A stretch of 64,000 nt of DNA from Arthrobacter sp. ES3-54 (GCF_029504395.1 NZ_JAQFIF010000009.1:1-64000); one strand, 5' to 3'. Shown: positions 43,345-53,173, counted from the stretch's first letter. Notes: generated from the sequence alone by a model not told the origin. Numbers and translations: made by a program.

Positions 43345-44652
43345 ATGACACAGGCGGGACGCCAGGGTTCACCACGTAACAGTTCGGGACGTAACAGTGC
43401 CGGACAAAGCAGTGCCGGACAAAGCAGTGCCGGACAAAGCAGAGGTCAGGGCTCAGGCCGCGGCGCACAGGGCGGTTCGGGCCGCAGCGGCGGAGCCGAC
43501 TACAAGGGCGGCTCAGGCCGCGGCGCCCAGGGCGGCGGAAGCCGCACCGGAGGAGCCGGATTCAAGGGCGGCGGAGACCGCCCCTTCAAGCACCCCAAGC
43601 CTCGCGAAGAGGCCTTCGTCGATCCGGACCTGCAGGGTCCCGACGGCGCGCCGTCGGCTGCCCGCCCGGCTTCCGCTGACTGGAAGTCCAAGGCGCCCTC
43701 CGGCAAGGAAGCAGCCCGCAAGGCAGCCGCCCGCAAGCCCGGCTTCGGCAAGGCCCCCGGCACCCCCGGTGCCCTCAAGCCCAAGCCGCGCACCGGTGCC
43801 GCCAAATTCGCCGGTCCCCGCGCCTTCGGCAGCGAACGCTTCGGCCAGAACCTCGGACCGGTGCGCAAGCCCGCCCGCAACCGCGGACCGCGCCGCGAGG
43901 TGCCGCAGTCTGAGTTGCACGACGCCGACGGCACCCGCCTCCAGAAGGTCATGGCCTCCGCCGGGGTCGCCTCACGGCGGGTCTGCGAGGAAATGATCGC
44001 CGAGGGCCGCGTCGAGGTCGACGGCCAGGTGGTCACCGAGCTCGGCGTGCGCGTCGACCCGAAGTCGGCAGTGATCCACGTCGACGGTCTGCGCATCCAG
44101 CTGGACGAGAATATGGTCTACATGGTCTTCAACAAGCCCAAGGGCGTTGTCTCCACCATGGAGGACCCGGACGGCCGCCCGTGCATCAGCGACTTCGTCC
44201 GCAACCACCACGGCGAACGCCTCTTCCACGTGGGCCGGCTCGACGTCGCCACGGAAGGGCTGCTGCTCCTGACGAACGACGGCGAGCTCGCCAACCGCCT
44301 GACCCACCCGTCCTATGAAGTGCCCAAAACCTACCTCGTGCAGGTCCGCGGGCCGTTCCCGCAGGGCATCGGCGCCGAACTCAAGGCCGGCGTCGAGCTC
44401 GAGGACGGTATCGCCTCGGTGGACTCCTTCAAGCTCGTCGACTCGACCCCCGGCCACGTGCTGATCGAGGTCGTGCTGCACTCGGGCAAGAACCGGATCG
44501 TCCGGCGCATGTTCGACGCCGTCGGGTTCCCCGTACTGCGCCTGGTACGCGTCAAGGTTGGCCCCATCGGGCTGGGCGACCAGCGCCAGGGCAGCATCCG
44601 CAACCTCGGCAAGCAGGAAGTCGGCCACCTGCTGGCATCCGTGGGGCTGTAA
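43345..44652 (+). CDS. rluB: 23S rRNA pseudouridine synthase, RluB/RsuA family
   Basis: 435 residues. It isomerises a uridine in 23S rRNA. The first 190 residues are a disordered basic Gly/Ser/Arg/Lys extension, not found in enterobacterial RluB. The S4 domain follows (TRLQKVMASAGVASRRVCEE), then the catalytic domain with Asp in HVGRLDVATEGLLLLTNDG and KTYLVQVRG. AAGGA lies 7 nt before the ATG at 43345. It keeps the scpB-rluB-tyrA-cmk order of actinobacteria (Rv1711). Confidence 0.94.
   Translation: MTQAGRQGSPRNSSGRNSAGQSSAGQSSAGQSRGQGSGRGAQGGSGRSGGADYKGGSGRGAQGGGSRTGGAGFKGGGDRPFKHPKPREEAFVDPDLQGPDGAPSAARPASADWKSKAPSGKEAARKAAARKPGFGKAPGTPGALKPKPRTGAAKFAGPRAFGSERFGQNLGPVRKPARNRGPRREVPQSELHDADGTRLQKVMASAGVASRRVCEEMIAEGRVEVDGQVVTELGVRVDPKSAVIHVDGLRIQLDENMVYMVFNKPKGVVSTMEDPDGRPCISDFVRNHHGERLFHVGRLDVATEGLLLLTNDGELANRLTHPSYEVPKTYLVQVRGPFPQGIGAELKAGVELEDGIASVDSFKLVDSTPGHVLIEVVLHSGKNRIVRRMFDAVGFPVLRLVRVKVGPIGLGDQRQGSIRNLGKQEVGHLLASVGL
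43396..43440 (+). repeat. 3 x 15 bp in-frame tandem repeat in rluB
   Basis: Three exact copies of AGTGCCGGACAAAGC encode Ser-Ala-Gly-Gln-Ser repeats in the disordered N-terminus. Confidence 0.95.
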
Positions 44653-44654
44653 GC

Positions 44655-45764
44655 GTGTCCGCCTTCCGCGCGCACGGCCGCGGCCACCTGAACGGCCCGG
44701 TGGTCGTCTTGGGCTCCGGGCTTCTGGGCACCAGCATCGGGCTGGGGCTGCGGGGGCGCGGTGTCGTTGTGTTCCTCTCTGATCCCTCGCCGACCAACCA
44801 GGCCGTCGCCGTAGACATCGGCGCCGGCCTGCCCTTGGCGCGCCTGAACGCGGACCAGCCGGAGCTCGTCGTAGTGGCTGCGCCGCCGGATGTCACGGCG
44901 GACGTCGTTGCCAACGCGCTCCGGGACTACCCGCACGCCGTCGTGGTGGACATCGCGAGTGTCAAGGCAGGCATCCTGGCCGATCTCCGCAGCCGCGGCG
45001 CTGACCTGGGCCGCTACGTGGGGACTCACCCCATGGCCGGGCGGGAGAAATCCGGTCCCGTCGCTGCCCGCGGCGAGCTGTTCACGTCCATGCCGTGGGT
45101 CGTGTGCCCGGCGGAAGAGACTCTGCCGGAGTCACTGCAGGTGGCGCGTGCGCTGGCCGGCGACCTCGGCGCCGTCGTATCCGAATTCGCCGCTGCCGAA
45201 CACGACGAAGCCGTGGCGCTCGTCTCACACCTGCCGCAGGTGATGTCCTCGCTCGTGGCCAGCCGCCTGCAGGGCACACCCCTGCACGCCCTGTCCCTGG
45301 CGGGAAACGGGCTCCGGGACGTCACCCGGATCGCCGCGAGCGATCCCACGCTCTGGGTGCAGATCCTGGGCGCGAACGCGGACAAGGTGGTGGAGATCCT
45401 GCACGGAGTCCGTGAGGACCTCAACCGGCTGATCGGCACCCTGGAGGCCCCGACGGCTCCCGGGGCCCGGCTGGACCTTGCCCAGCTGTTCAGCGAGGGC
45501 AATGCCGGCCAGTCCCGGATCCCGGGCAAGCACGGTGGACCCCCGCAGGCCTACGCGTGGCTGACGGTCCTGGTGGATGACACGCCCGGACAGATCGCGA
45601 AGCTGCTGACCGAGATCGGCGAGATCGGCGTCAACGTCGAGGACCTCCGCCTGGACCACTCCTCGGGACAGAATGTGGGCATGGTGGAAATTTCCGTTCT
45701 GCCCAACAAACACGACCTTTTGATCGAAGCCCTCAACGACCGCGGATGGCAGGTACTCCAGTAA
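44655..45764 (+). CDS. tyrA: prephenate dehydrogenase
   Basis: 369 residues. It oxidatively decarboxylates prephenate in tyrosine synthesis. A Rossmann domain (VVVLGSGLLGTSIGLGLRGRG) is followed by the catalytic segment VGTHPMAGREKSGP with the conserved His, an all-helical dimer domain (ALVSHLPQVMSSLVA), and a C-terminal ACT domain (AWLTVLVDDTPGQIAKLLTE) for tyrosine feedback. The GTG starts 2 nt after the rluB stop. It shares one base with cmk (TAATG). Confidence 0.93.
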   Translation: MSAFRAHGRGHLNGPVVVLGSGLLGTSIGLGLRGRGVVVFLSDPSPTNQAVAVDIGAGLPLARLNADQPELVVVAAPPDVTADVVANALRDYPHAVVVDIASVKAGILADLRSRGADLGRYVGTHPMAGREKSGPVAARGELFTSMPWVVCPAEETLPESLQVARALAGDLGAVVSEFAAAEHDEAVALVSHLPQVMSSLVASRLQGTPLHALSLAGNGLRDVTRIAASDPTLWVQILGANADKVVEILHGVREDLNRLIGTLEAPTAPGARLDLAQLFSEGNAGQSRIPGKHGGPPQAYAWLTVLVDDTPGQIAKLLTEIGEIGVNVEDLRLDHSSGQNVGMVEISVLPNKHDLLIEALNDRGWQVLQ

Positions 45765-46507
45765 TGACCCAGGAACTCATCGAGACCGTGGACGTGCTCC
45801 GCCCCGGAAAAAGCCTAGTGGTCGCCATCGACGGCCCCTCCGGCTCCGGCAAATCCAGCGTCAGCAAAGAGGTGGCCCGCCGGCTCAAACTGGCCTACCT
45901 CGACACCGGAGCAATGTACCGTGCCCTGACGTGGTTCTGCCTGGAGAACGGCACGGACCTGGACGACGCCTCGGCCGTCGAGGTCGCGGCCGAGGCGCTG
46001 CCGCTGGACATCAGCACGAGCCCGCAGGAAGAGTACGTCCGCGTCGGCGGGCACGATGTCACTTTGGCCATCCGTGAACCCGCCATTTCCGCGGCGGTCA
46101 GTGCCGTTGCCACCACCCTGGGCGCGCGTACGGAACTGATCCGCCGGCAGCGCGAGCTGATCGAAAGGCACCACCGCCGCATGGTGGTCGAGGGCCGGGA
46201 CATCACCACCGTCGTCGCGCCCCATGCCGAGGTGCGGATGCTGCTGACCGCGAGCGAGGAAGCACGGCTGCGCCGCCGCGGCATCCAGCTGGGCGGGAGC
46301 CAGAATGCCGAGCAGCTGGCAGCCCAGGTCACGCACCGCGATGCCAAGGACTCCACAGTTGTGAACTTCACCACGGCCGCCGACGGCGTCGTCACCCTGG
46401 ACTCCTCGGAGCTGGACTTTGACGAGACGGTTCAGGCCGCCCTCGACATCGTCGAAACCGTGGTCAACCACACTGCCGTTCCACGCCGGGCCATCCACGG
46501 TGACTGA
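45764..46507 (+). CDS. cmk: cytidylate kinase
   Basis: 247 residues. It phosphorylates CMP and dCMP. It has the P-loop AIDGPSGSGKSSVSKEVA, LDTGAMYRALT, and the CMP-binding VEGRDITTVVAPHAEV. About 15 extra residues precede the core. The ATG overlaps the tyrA stop, so earlier in-frame starts inside tyrA are unlikely. Confidence 0.95.
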   Translation: MTQELIETVDVLRPGKSLVVAIDGPSGSGKSSVSKEVARRLKLAYLDTGAMYRALTWFCLENGTDLDDASAVEVAAEALPLDISTSPQEEYVRVGGHDVTLAIREPAISAAVSAVATTLGARTELIRRQRELIERHHRRMVVEGRDITTVVAPHAEVRMLLTASEEARLRRRGIQLGGSQNAEQLAAQVTHRDAKDSTVVNFTTAADGVVTLDSSELDFDETVQAALDIVETVVNHTAVPRRAIHGD

Positions 46508-47261
46508 GGGGCGCACCGGACGGCCGGCGAGCGTGCACGCCTCCGTGCCCGGCCACTGGACGACGGCGTGGAGCCGGCCTGTGGGCTGGATCCTGGACCA
46601 CCTCGTCTACCGCACTTCGGTCACCGGACGGTCCAACGTCCCGGCGGCCGGCCCCGTCATCTTCGCGGGCAACCACATCAGTTTCCTCGACGGGCCCGTC
46701 ATGTTCGGCGCCTCGCCCCGGCCCATGCACATCCTCGTCAAGCAGGAGATGTTCAACGGGCTCCTCGGCCGCGTACTGGCGGCGTCGGGCCAGTTGCCCG
46801 TCGACCGCCGCGGCGGCCGTGCGGCGCTGGCCACCGCCCGGAGCCTGCTCGCCGCCGGACGGTGCGTCGGGATTTTGCCCGAAGGCACCCGGGGGAGCGG
46901 TGAGGCCTCCGCGATCAGCAACGGCGTCGCCTGGCTGGCGCTCAACTCCGGCGCCACTGTGGTTCCCGTGGCCATCCTGGGCACCAGAATCGGCGGCGAA
47001 CACCTGGACACGGTTCCCGCACCCCGCCGGCGGCTGCACGTCAGCTTTGGCGGGGCCATCAACGTCAGCCGCAGGCCCGGTGAGACCGGCCGTGTTTCAA
47101 TGGACAGGGCGGGAACCGAAATCCGGGCCGCGTTAGCGCGCCATGTCCAGGACTCAGTACTAAGAACCGGGCAGTCCCTGCCCCACGCGGAATCCCCGCA
47201 TGAACGTCACGAAGAAGTAGCCGGGACGCCGGCAGATCACCACCTAAGGAAAGTGCAATGA
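46500..47261 (+). CDS. plsC: 1-acyl-sn-glycerol-3-phosphate acyltransferase family protein
   Basis: 253 residues. It acylates lysophosphatidate at the membrane. The catalytic NHxxxxD motif is NHISFLD, block II is [12 protein letters not shown] and block [19 protein letters not shown] start overlaps cmk by 8 nt, and the end overlaps der by ATGA. Residues after about 215 are a basic, His-rich tail. The fusion of cmk, plsC and der in one operon is typical of actinobacteria. Confidence 0.9.
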   Translation: MTEGRTGRPASVHASVPGHWTTAWSRPVGWILDHLVYRTSVTGRSNVPAAGPVIFAGNHISFLDGPVMFGASPRPMHILVKQEMFNGLLGRVLAASGQLPVDRRGGRAALATARSLLAAGRCVGILPEGTRGSGEASAISNGVAWLALNSGATVVPVAILGTRIGGEHLDTVPAPRRRLHVSFGGAINVSRRPGETGRVSMDRAGTEIRAALARHVQDSVLRTGQSLPHAESPHERHEEVAGTPADHHLRKVQ

Positions 47262-48808
47262 GCGATACGACTCAAACCTCCGGCAATTTTGGCGCCGGCG
47301 AAGACGAATACACGCCCACCGGCACCGACCAGGTGGCTGAACACCTTGCCGCCCTGGACGATGACGAGGCGGAGCTCCGCGCGGCCTCCCTTCGGGCCGG
47401 GCTGGACGACTACGAGCTGGACGAGGACGACGCCGCGCTGCTGAGCGGCCAGTTCGACGACGAGGACTTTGATGGTCCGGTCAAACTGGATCCGGTGCTG
47501 GCCATCATCGGCCGGCCCAACGTGGGCAAGTCCACCCTGGTCAACAGGATCCTGGGCCGCCGCGAGGCAGTGGTCGAGGACACCCCCGGCGTCACCCGCG
47601 ACCGCGTCATGTACTCGGCGAACTGGAACGGCCGCAACTTCACGGTGGTGGACACCGGCGGCTGGGAACACGATGCCCGCGGCATCCACGCCCGTGTGGC
47701 AGAACAGGCCGAGATGGCCGTGGAACTCGCGGACGCCGTCCTCTTCGTCGTCGACTCCGCCGTGGGCGCAACCGCGACCGACGAAGGCGTCATGAAGATG
47801 CTGCGCAAGTCTAAGAAGCCGGTCATCATGGTGGCCAACAAGGTGGACGACTTCGCGCAGGAAGCCGATTCGGCAACCCTCTGGGGCCTGGGTTTCGGCG
47901 AACCGTACCCCGTGTCGGCCCTGCACGGCCGCGGCGTGGCCGACCTCCTGGACCACGTCATGGACACCCTCCCGGAGTACTCCCTGATTGAAGGCCTCGA
48001 GCGCTCCGGCGGACCCCGCCGTGTGGCCCTGATCGGCCGCCCGAACGTCGGCAAGTCCTCGCTGCTGAACAAGCTCGCCGGTTCCGAGCGTGTGGTGGTG
48101 GACAACACCGCCGGCACCACCCGCGACCCGGTCGATGAATTCATCGAACTCGGCGGACGCACGTGGCGCTTCGTGGATACCGCCGGCATCCGGCGCCGGC
48201 AGCACATGGCCCAGGGCGCGGACTTCTACGCCTCCCTGCGAACGCAGAGCGCGCTCGAAAAGGCTGAAGTCGCCGTCGTGCTCCTGGCCGTGGACGAAGT
48301 CCTCAGCGAGCAAGATGTTCGCATCCTGCAGCTCGCCGTCGAATCCGGCCGCGCCCTGGTGCTCGCCTTCAACAAGTGGGACCTCCTCGACGACGAACGC
48401 CGCCGCTACCTGGAACGCGAAATCGAGCAGGACCTGGCACACGTCGCCTGGGCCCCGCGCGTGAACATCTCAGCCTTGACCGGCTGGCACAAGGACCGTC
48501 TCACCCCGGCCCTGGACGTTGCCCTGGAAAACTGGGACAAGCGCATCCCCACCGGACGCCTCAACGCGTTCCTGGGCGAACTTGTGGCGGCGCACCCGCA
48601 CCCCGTCCGCGGCGGCAAGCAGCCGCGCATCCTGTTCGGCACCCAGGCGTCGAGCCGGCCGCCGAAGTTCGTGCTGTTCACCACCGGATTCCTGGACCCT
48701 GGCTACCGCCGCTTCATCACCCGGCGCCTCCGCGAGACCTTCGGTTTCGAGGGCACGCCGATCGAGGTCAACATGCGTGTGCGTGAAAAGCGCGGCAAGA
48801 AACGTTAA
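47258..48808 (+). CDS. der: GTPase Der (EngA), ribosome biogenesis
   Basis: 516 residues. It is an essential double GTPase for 50S assembly. G domain 1 has [12 protein letters not shown] and DTPGVTRDR, with NKVD; G domain 2 has [21 protein letters not shown] and NKWD. A KH-like domain ends in the basic [10 protein letters not shown]. The first 75 residues are an acidic extension ([19 protein letters not shown]) typical of actinobacteria. Confidence 0.96.
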   Translation: MSDTTQTSGNFGAGEDEYTPTGTDQVAEHLAALDDDEAELRAASLRAGLDDYELDEDDAALLSGQFDDEDFDGPVKLDPVLAIIGRPNVGKSTLVNRILGRREAVVEDTPGVTRDRVMYSANWNGRNFTVVDTGGWEHDARGIHARVAEQAEMAVELADAVLFVVDSAVGATATDEGVMKMLRKSKKPVIMVANKVDDFAQEADSATLWGLGFGEPYPVSALHGRGVADLLDHVMDTLPEYSLIEGLERSGGPRRVALIGRPNVGKSSLLNKLAGSERVVVDNTAGTTRDPVDEFIELGGRTWRFVDTAGIRRRQHMAQGADFYASLRTQSALEKAEVAVVLLAVDEVLSEQDVRILQLAVESGRALVLAFNKWDLLDDERRRYLEREIEQDLAHVAWAPRVNISALTGWHKDRLTPALDVALENWDKRIPTGRLNAFLGELVAAHPHPVRGGKQPRILFGTQASSRPPKFVLFTTGFLDPGYRRFITRRLRETFGFEGTPIEVNMRVREKRGKKR

Positions 48809-48824
48809 TTCCGACACACCGTGG

Positions 48825-48849
48825 CTGTGACAGCATGAAATTGTCACAG
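48825..48849 (+). terminator. hairpin after der
   Basis: CTGTGACA and TGTCACAG (8-bp perfect arms, 9-nt loop) lie 17 nt after the stop. It may end the scpA-der operon or overlap the tRNA promoter; it has no U-run. Confidence 0.4.
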
Positions 48850-48957
48850 GCACCCTCCGGGATCGTGTAAGCTTTTGGAGGTGGTTCGGCCGGACTGCTT
48901 GGAAGAAAACCTGGAGAGAATCCGGGACGAATTCCCAGCGGAGAACGGTGGAACCAG

Positions 48958-49034
<77 letters not shown>

Positions 49035-49041
49035 ACAGACG

Positions 49042-49078
49042 AAACCCCGTCATTCCTGACAAAGGAATGGCGGGGTTT
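49042..49078 (+). terminator. terminator after tRNA-Pro
   Basis: A 16-bp stem (49042-49057 with 49063-49078, one G-U pair) with a 5-nt loop is followed by TTTTCTGTTT, a classical intrinsic terminator shape. Confidence 0.92.
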
Positions 49079-49110
49079 TCTGTTTCCCGAAAACTTTTGG
49101 GGAGGCTCAC

Positions 49111-49734
49111 TCAGTTCGGCGCCGCTCCGTCCCTGGTGGCAGTGGTGGCACCGGATATAGCCGTGGGGAAGGACGCACTGAGTGCCGCAAGCAGCCTGCC
49201 GAAGATCTCATCCTCGCTTCCCGTGCCGTCGACGCTGAGCAGGATCCCGCGCTCTGAGTATGCTGAGGCCACCGGCTCGGTCTCGTGGTGGTAGAGCTCC
49301 AAGCGGTGCCGGATGACGTCCTCGGTATCGTCGCTGCGTCCGGTCATGGTGGCGCGGTGGAGCATTCGGCGGACGAGTTCCGCGTCGTCAACCGTCAGTT
49401 GGACTGCAACGTCCAGCTCGTGGCCGTTGGCGGCAAGGATGACGTCGAGTTCAGCCTGCTGCGCCGTGTTCCGGGGATACCCGTCCAAGAGGAACCCGAC
49501 CCTGACATCATCCTGGTTCAGACGGTCACGCACCACACGGTTCGTCAGCGTATCGGCCACCAAATCACCGGCGTCCAGATGCACAATGACTTCCTGGCCC
49601 AGCGGCGTCAGGTTCTTCACATGGTCGCGGAAAACCTCCCCAGTGGACACCACGATGATGCCGAGGCGCCGGGACAAGCGTTCGGCCTGGGTGCCCTTGC
49701 CGCACCCCGGGGGACCCATAATCAGCATTCGCAT
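49111..49734 (-). CDS. adenylate kinase family nucleoside monophosphate kinase
   Basis: 207 residues. P-loop MGPPGCGKGTQAERL (6-20), NMP-binding STGEVFRDHV, GFLLDGYPRNTAQ and a short lid (HRATMTGRSDDTEDVIRHRL). Because actinobacteria normally carry adk beside secY in the ribosomal cluster, this looks like a second, paralogous kinase; its substrate could differ. The GPPGCGKGT and TLTNRV segments otherwise fit Adk. ATG 49734 was chosen; a GTG a few codons upstream is possible. Confidence 0.85.
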   Translation of the reverse strand: MRMLIMGPPGCGKGTQAERLSRRLGIIVVSTGEVFRDHVKNLTPLGQEVIVHLDAGDLVADTLTNRVVRDRLNQDDVRVGFLLDGYPRNTAQQAELDVILAANGHELDVAVQLTVDDAELVRRMLHRATMTGRSDDTEDVIRHRLELYHHETEPVASAYSERGILLSVDGTGSEDEIFGRLLAALSASFPTAISGATTATRDGAAPN

Positions 49735-49841
49735 CGTTGAGACAACTCCCTCAGGCGCCGTTGAAAGGCGTACTTGTATCGTGTTCGCTGGGAGGCGCCA
49801 GCGCAAGGGATCGGGACGCCGGCGCCCGTTTCAAGAAGGGC

Positions 49842-50711
49842 CTATTTCAGGAAGCGTGACGTCCGGCGGTCGGCCAGGATCTTTCCCTTCGTCTGGCACG
49901 TCGGGCAGTACTGCAGGGCGGTGTCGGCAAAGGAGACCTCCCGGACCGTGTCGCCGCACACCGGACACGCTTCGCCGGTCCGGCCGTGGACCCTCATATG
50001 GCTCCGCTTGGTGTCTTTGAGTTCGTTGGGCGGCTTGCCCTGGGCTTCCGTCACGGCGGTTCCCAAAATGGTGTGGATGGCCTCGTAGAGGCGCTGGACG
50101 TCCGTCCTGTCCAGGGACTTGGCGAGCGCGAATGGCGAGATCCTGGCGGCGTGCAGGATCTCGTCGCTGTAGGCATTCCCAATCCCGGCGATGATGCTCT
50201 GGCTCCGCAGGACGCCTTTGATCTGCTGGGAGCTGGAACCGAGAATCCCGGCCAAAGCGTCGACGTCGAAGTCCGGACTGAACGGATCCGGTCCGAGCGC
50301 CGCGATGCCGGGAACGTCAAGCGGATCACGGACCACGTAGACCGCCAGGCTCTTTTTCGTGCCCGCCTCGGTCAGGTCCATGCCCGCCGGGCCGGCAGCG
50401 CCGGTAAATGTCAGCCGCAGAGCGATGTGCCCCTTGCCCATTTTCAGCTGGGCATCGGTGGGGGTGTCAGTGAAGCGGACCCAGCCGGCCCGCGCCAGGT
50501 GGAAGACGAAATGCAGCCCGTCGGCTTCCATGCTGACGAACTTGCCGAACCGGCGCACCCCGGTGATGGCCCTGCCCTCGAGGTCGGAGTAGAGGGGGTC
50601 CGCCGTCTTGAGCACGGCGAAGGAGACCAGCTGGATCTTCGTCACAGCTGCTCCGCGCAGGTGCTCGTCCAGAAAGTCCGTCAGGGCCGCAACTTCAGGG
50701 AGCTCAGGCAT
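49842..50711 (-). CDS. formamidopyrimidine-DNA glycosylase / endonuclease VIII family
   Basis: 289 residues. A base-excision repair glycosylase. The mature N-terminus PELPEV supplies catalytic Pro2 and Glu3. RRFGKF carries the conserved Lys region, the helix-two-turn-helix is IKGVLRSQSIIAGIGNAYSDE, and the zinc finger CPVCGD with CPTCQTKG is complete. It matches the single-gene actinobacterial Fpg/Nei branch often annotated as a putative Fpg rather than canonical MutM. It is divergent from gcvH. Confidence 0.9.
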   Translation of the reverse strand: MPELPEVAALTDFLDEHLRGAAVTKIQLVSFAVLKTADPLYSDLEGRAITGVRRFGKFVSMEADGLHFVFHLARAGWVRFTDTPTDAQLKMGKGHIALRLTFTGAAGPAGMDLTEAGTKKSLAVYVVRDPLDVPGIAALGPDPFSPDFDVDALAGILGSSSQQIKGVLRSQSIIAGIGNAYSDEILHAARISPFALAKSLDRTDVQRLYEAIHTILGTAVTEAQGKPPNELKDTKRSHMRVHGRTGEACPVCGDTVREVSFADTALQYCPTCQTKGKILADRRTSRFLK

Positions 50712-50837
50712 GGCCTAGCCCTGGCCGGTCCGGAGGGTCCCGGCGCCCCGGTTGTTCACATTCCTGACATTCGGCGGCGCATGTTCTGCCATCGCACCAT
50801 CATGACAGAACCCTCCCCGGCCCCTGCCCGATATGCC

Positions 50838-50843
50838 TATACT
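50838..50843 (+). promoter_or_regulatory. candidate -10 box for gcvH
   Basis: TATACT lies 65 nt upstream of gcvH; the -35 is not evident. An 8-bp hairpin (50848-50855 with 50870-50877) would be at the start of the leader RNA. Confidence 0.4.
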
Positions 50844-50907
50844 TTCAGCGGCGGCTAGAACAAACGACTGCCGCCGCATAGGTGATTGACCCGATGAAAG
50901 GCCCGTC

Positions 50908-51294
50908 ATGAGCATCATTCCCGAAGACCTGTCCTACACCGCAGAACACGAATGGGTTTCGACCCCCAATGCCGACGGGATTGTGCGCGTCGGCATCACC
51001 GATTTTGCCCAGGACGCCCTCGGGGATGTCGTCTACGCCCAGATGCCCGAAGTGGGGACAACCATCAAGGCCAACGACGTGGTCGGAGAAGTCGAATCCA
51101 CCAAGAGCGTCAGCGACATTTACGCCCCTGTTACGGGCGAAGTCGTGGCCCGGAACGAGGCCTTGGACACCGATTCTGCCCTTATTAACTCCGATCCGTA
51201 CGGTGAGGGCTGGCTGATCGAAATCAAGCTCGCGGAAGCCGACGCCGTCGAGTCCCTACTCAGTGCATCCGAGTATGAACAGCAGGTAGGCTAA
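50908..51294 (+). CDS. gcvH: glycine cleavage system H protein
   Basis: 128 residues. It carries lipoate that shuttles the methylamine of glycine. The lipoyl Lys is K66 in EVESTKSVSD. Length and YTAEHEWVS start are normal. The P and T proteins are not adjacent. It heads the conserved order gcvH-garA-merR-DUF151-merR (Rv1826-Rv1830). GAAAGG precedes the ATG. Confidence 0.96.
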   Translation: MSIIPEDLSYTAEHEWVSTPNADGIVRVGITDFAQDALGDVVYAQMPEVGTTIKANDVVGEVESTKSVSDIYAPVTGEVVARNEALDTDSALINSDPYGEGWLIEIKLAEADAVESLLSASEYEQQVG

Positions 51295-51453
51295 AGACAG
51301 AGGTCGTTCGGTCCGGGGTCGCCGGAGAGTGTTGTTGGGATAACAAAACAAGCCGCGCCCCGCCGAAAGGCCTCAATACCGGGACTGCGAGGCTTTTCCG
51401 GACGGCATGCGTTGTTTGCAGGGGGGACACCTGCAACGAATGAGGAGGACTCA

Positions 51454-51930
51454 ATGTTTGGGCACGAACGGAACGACACCGGTGATGGTTACGGCACGGG
51501 TGGAGTGAAAGCTTCGGAGACCACGTCGATCAACCTCACTCCGGTGCGCGATGAACCAAACTTCACGCCGAAGCTCTCGACCGAGGAGCGGGCAGCGGTC
51601 GAGGCCCTTCCCTTCGGATCGGCCCTGCTCGTGGCGCACAGCGGCCCCAACGCCGGCGCCCGGTTCCTGCTGGACTCGGACGTCACGACGGCGGGCCGCC
51701 ACCCGGACGCCGACATCTTCCTCGACGACGTCACCGTGTCCCGCAGGCACGTGGAATTCCGCCGCACCGCGCGCAGCTTTGAGGTAGTGGATACCGGGAG
51801 CCTGAACGGCACCTACGTCAACCACGACCGCGTGGACTCCGTGGAACTGAAATCCGGCAATGAGGTCCAGATCGGCAAGTTCCGCCTCACCTTCTACCTC
51901 AGCCCTGCCCGCGCAGCAGGCAACGTCTGA
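51454..51930 (+). CDS. garA: FHA-domain regulator GarA/OdhI
   Basis: 158 residues. In relatives it binds and inhibits 2-oxoglutarate dehydrogenase and regulates glutamate dehydrogenase, switched by phosphorylation of its N-terminal Thr pair by PknG/PknB. That motif is here (SETTSINL, T23 and T24). The FHA domain has TAGRHPDADIFLDD, SRRHVEF and SLNGTYVN. The ATG at 51454 has GAGGAGG 6 nt upstream. This ties carbon flux at the TCA cycle to kinase signalling. Confidence 0.94.
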   Translation: MFGHERNDTGDGYGTGGVKASETTSINLTPVRDEPNFTPKLSTEERAAVEALPFGSALLVAHSGPNAGARFLLDSDVTTAGRHPDADIFLDDVTVSRRHVEFRRTARSFEVVDTGSLNGTYVNHDRVDSVELKSGNEVQIGKFRLTFYLSPARAAGNV

Positions 51931-51947
51931 TTCCGGGGTAGCTGCCT

Positions 51948-52670
51948 GTGGCCACGGCACATGCGGATCGGCGCGGACCCCAGGTTCTGAACATCGGGGA
52001 AGTCCTGGCTCAACTGAGCGACGACTTTCCAAGCATGACGGCGTCAAAAATCCGGTTCCTTGAGGAAAAGGGACTTATTAACCCGCAGCGGACCCCTGCC
52101 GGCTACCGGCAGTATTCCGAGAACGACGTCGAACGGCTGCGCTTCGTCCTGTCCCTCCAGCGTGACCAGTACCTGCCGCTAAAGGTCATCAAGGACTACC
52201 TTGACGCGATCGACCGGGGCGAACGGCCGGAAAACCTGCCGGCAGGCCTCACGCTCTCCCCGCGGATCGTTTCCGAGGAGCTCGCCACCGAGCTGCAGAG
52301 CCGTGCGCGCCGGCTCAGCGAGGAGCAGCTCCGTGCGGAATCCGGCGCGAGCGTCCCGCTGCTGGAATCGCTCTTGAGCTACGGCCTGATTGGGCACGTC
52401 AACGGCAAGTTCGACGAACACGCCCTGCAGGTGGCGCGGGCTTGCGTCCAGCTGGAGAGCCATGGCCTGGAACCCCGCCACCTGCGCCCGTTCCAGGCGG
52501 CTGCCGACCGCGAATTCGGACTCGTGGAACGCGCCGTGGCCACGCTGACGTCCCGCAAGGACGCAGCCTCCCACGCCCGGGCCGCCGAGGCGGCCCGGGA
52601 AATCAGCGACCTTTGTCTGTCCCTGCACCAGGCGCTGGTCCACGACCGCATCTCGAGGATGGACATCTGA
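51948..52670 (+). CDS. MerR-family regulator, Rv1828-like
   Basis: 240 residues. A winged-helix MerR domain (about 14-90: SKIRFLEEKGLINPQRTPAGYRQY split over two stretches) plus a long C-terminal helical effector domain. No metal-binding cysteines near the C-terminus. The GTG lies 17 nt after garA; its stop shares bases with the DUF151 start (TGATG). Confidence 0.9.
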   Translation: MATAHADRRGPQVLNIGEVLAQLSDDFPSMTASKIRFLEEKGLINPQRTPAGYRQYSENDVERLRFVLSLQRDQYLPLKVIKDYLDAIDRGERPENLPAGLTLSPRIVSEELATELQSRARRLSEEQLRAESGASVPLLESLLSYGLIGHVNGKFDEHALQVARACVQLESHGLEPRHLRPFQAAADREFGLVERAVATLTSRKDAASHARAAEAAREISDLCLSLHQALVHDRISRMDI

Positions 52671-53173
52671 TGATTGAGGTGGAGATTGTCGGCGTGCGGA
52701 TTGAATTGCCGTCCAACCAGCCGCTTGTCCTGCTCAAGGAAATCCATGGTGAGCGCCACGTGCCGATCTGGATCGGCACTCCGGAAGCCAGCGCCATCGC
52801 CCTGGCCCAGCAGGGAGTCGTCCCGCCCCGGCCGATGACCCACGACCTCCTGGTGGACGTTGTCGAGGCCCTGGGCCACACGATCGTCAGCGTCAACATC
52901 GTCGCTGTGGAAGACAACATCTTTTACGGGCAGCTGCAGTTCGAGAACGGCACCACGGTGAGCTCCCGGGCCTCGGATGCCTTGGCGCTTGCCCTGCGCG
53001 CCAAGTGCCGGATCTGGTGTGCCGACGCCGTCATGGACGAGGCCGGCGTCCGGATCACCGAACACGACGAGGGCGAGGACACGCACCCCGGACCCGCCGT
53101 GGACGAGGAAGGCGAACTGCGGCGCTTCCGCGAGTTCCTCGACGACGTCGAACCCGAAGACTTCGGCGGCTGA
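52670..53173 (+). CDS. DUF151 / bifunctional nuclease family protein
   Basis: 167 residues. The BFN domain (about 1-135) begins MIEVEIVGVRIELPSNQPLV and contains RHVPIWIGTPEASAIAL and RPMTHDLLVDVVEALG, the family core. In plants a relative has nuclease activity; the bacterial role is unclear. A short acidic tail follows. It is coupled to the merR gene before it (Rv1829 counterpart). Confidence 0.92.
   Translation: MIEVEIVGVRIELPSNQPLVLLKEIHGERHVPIWIGTPEASAIALAQQGVVPPRPMTHDLLVDVVEALGHTIVSVNIVAVEDNIFYGQLQFENGTTVSSRASDALALALRAKCRIWCADAVMDEAGVRITEHDEGEDTHPGPAVDEEGELRRFREFLDDVEPEDFGG

Noticed and set aside
48825..48849. Crp/GlxR operator (TGTGA...TCACA)
   Set aside because: The half-sites are 13 bp apart instead of 6; a hairpin explains it better.
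50712..50907. Glycine riboswitch before gcvH
   Set aside because: No tandem aptamer-like conserved blocks are seen; only a simple hairpin fits.
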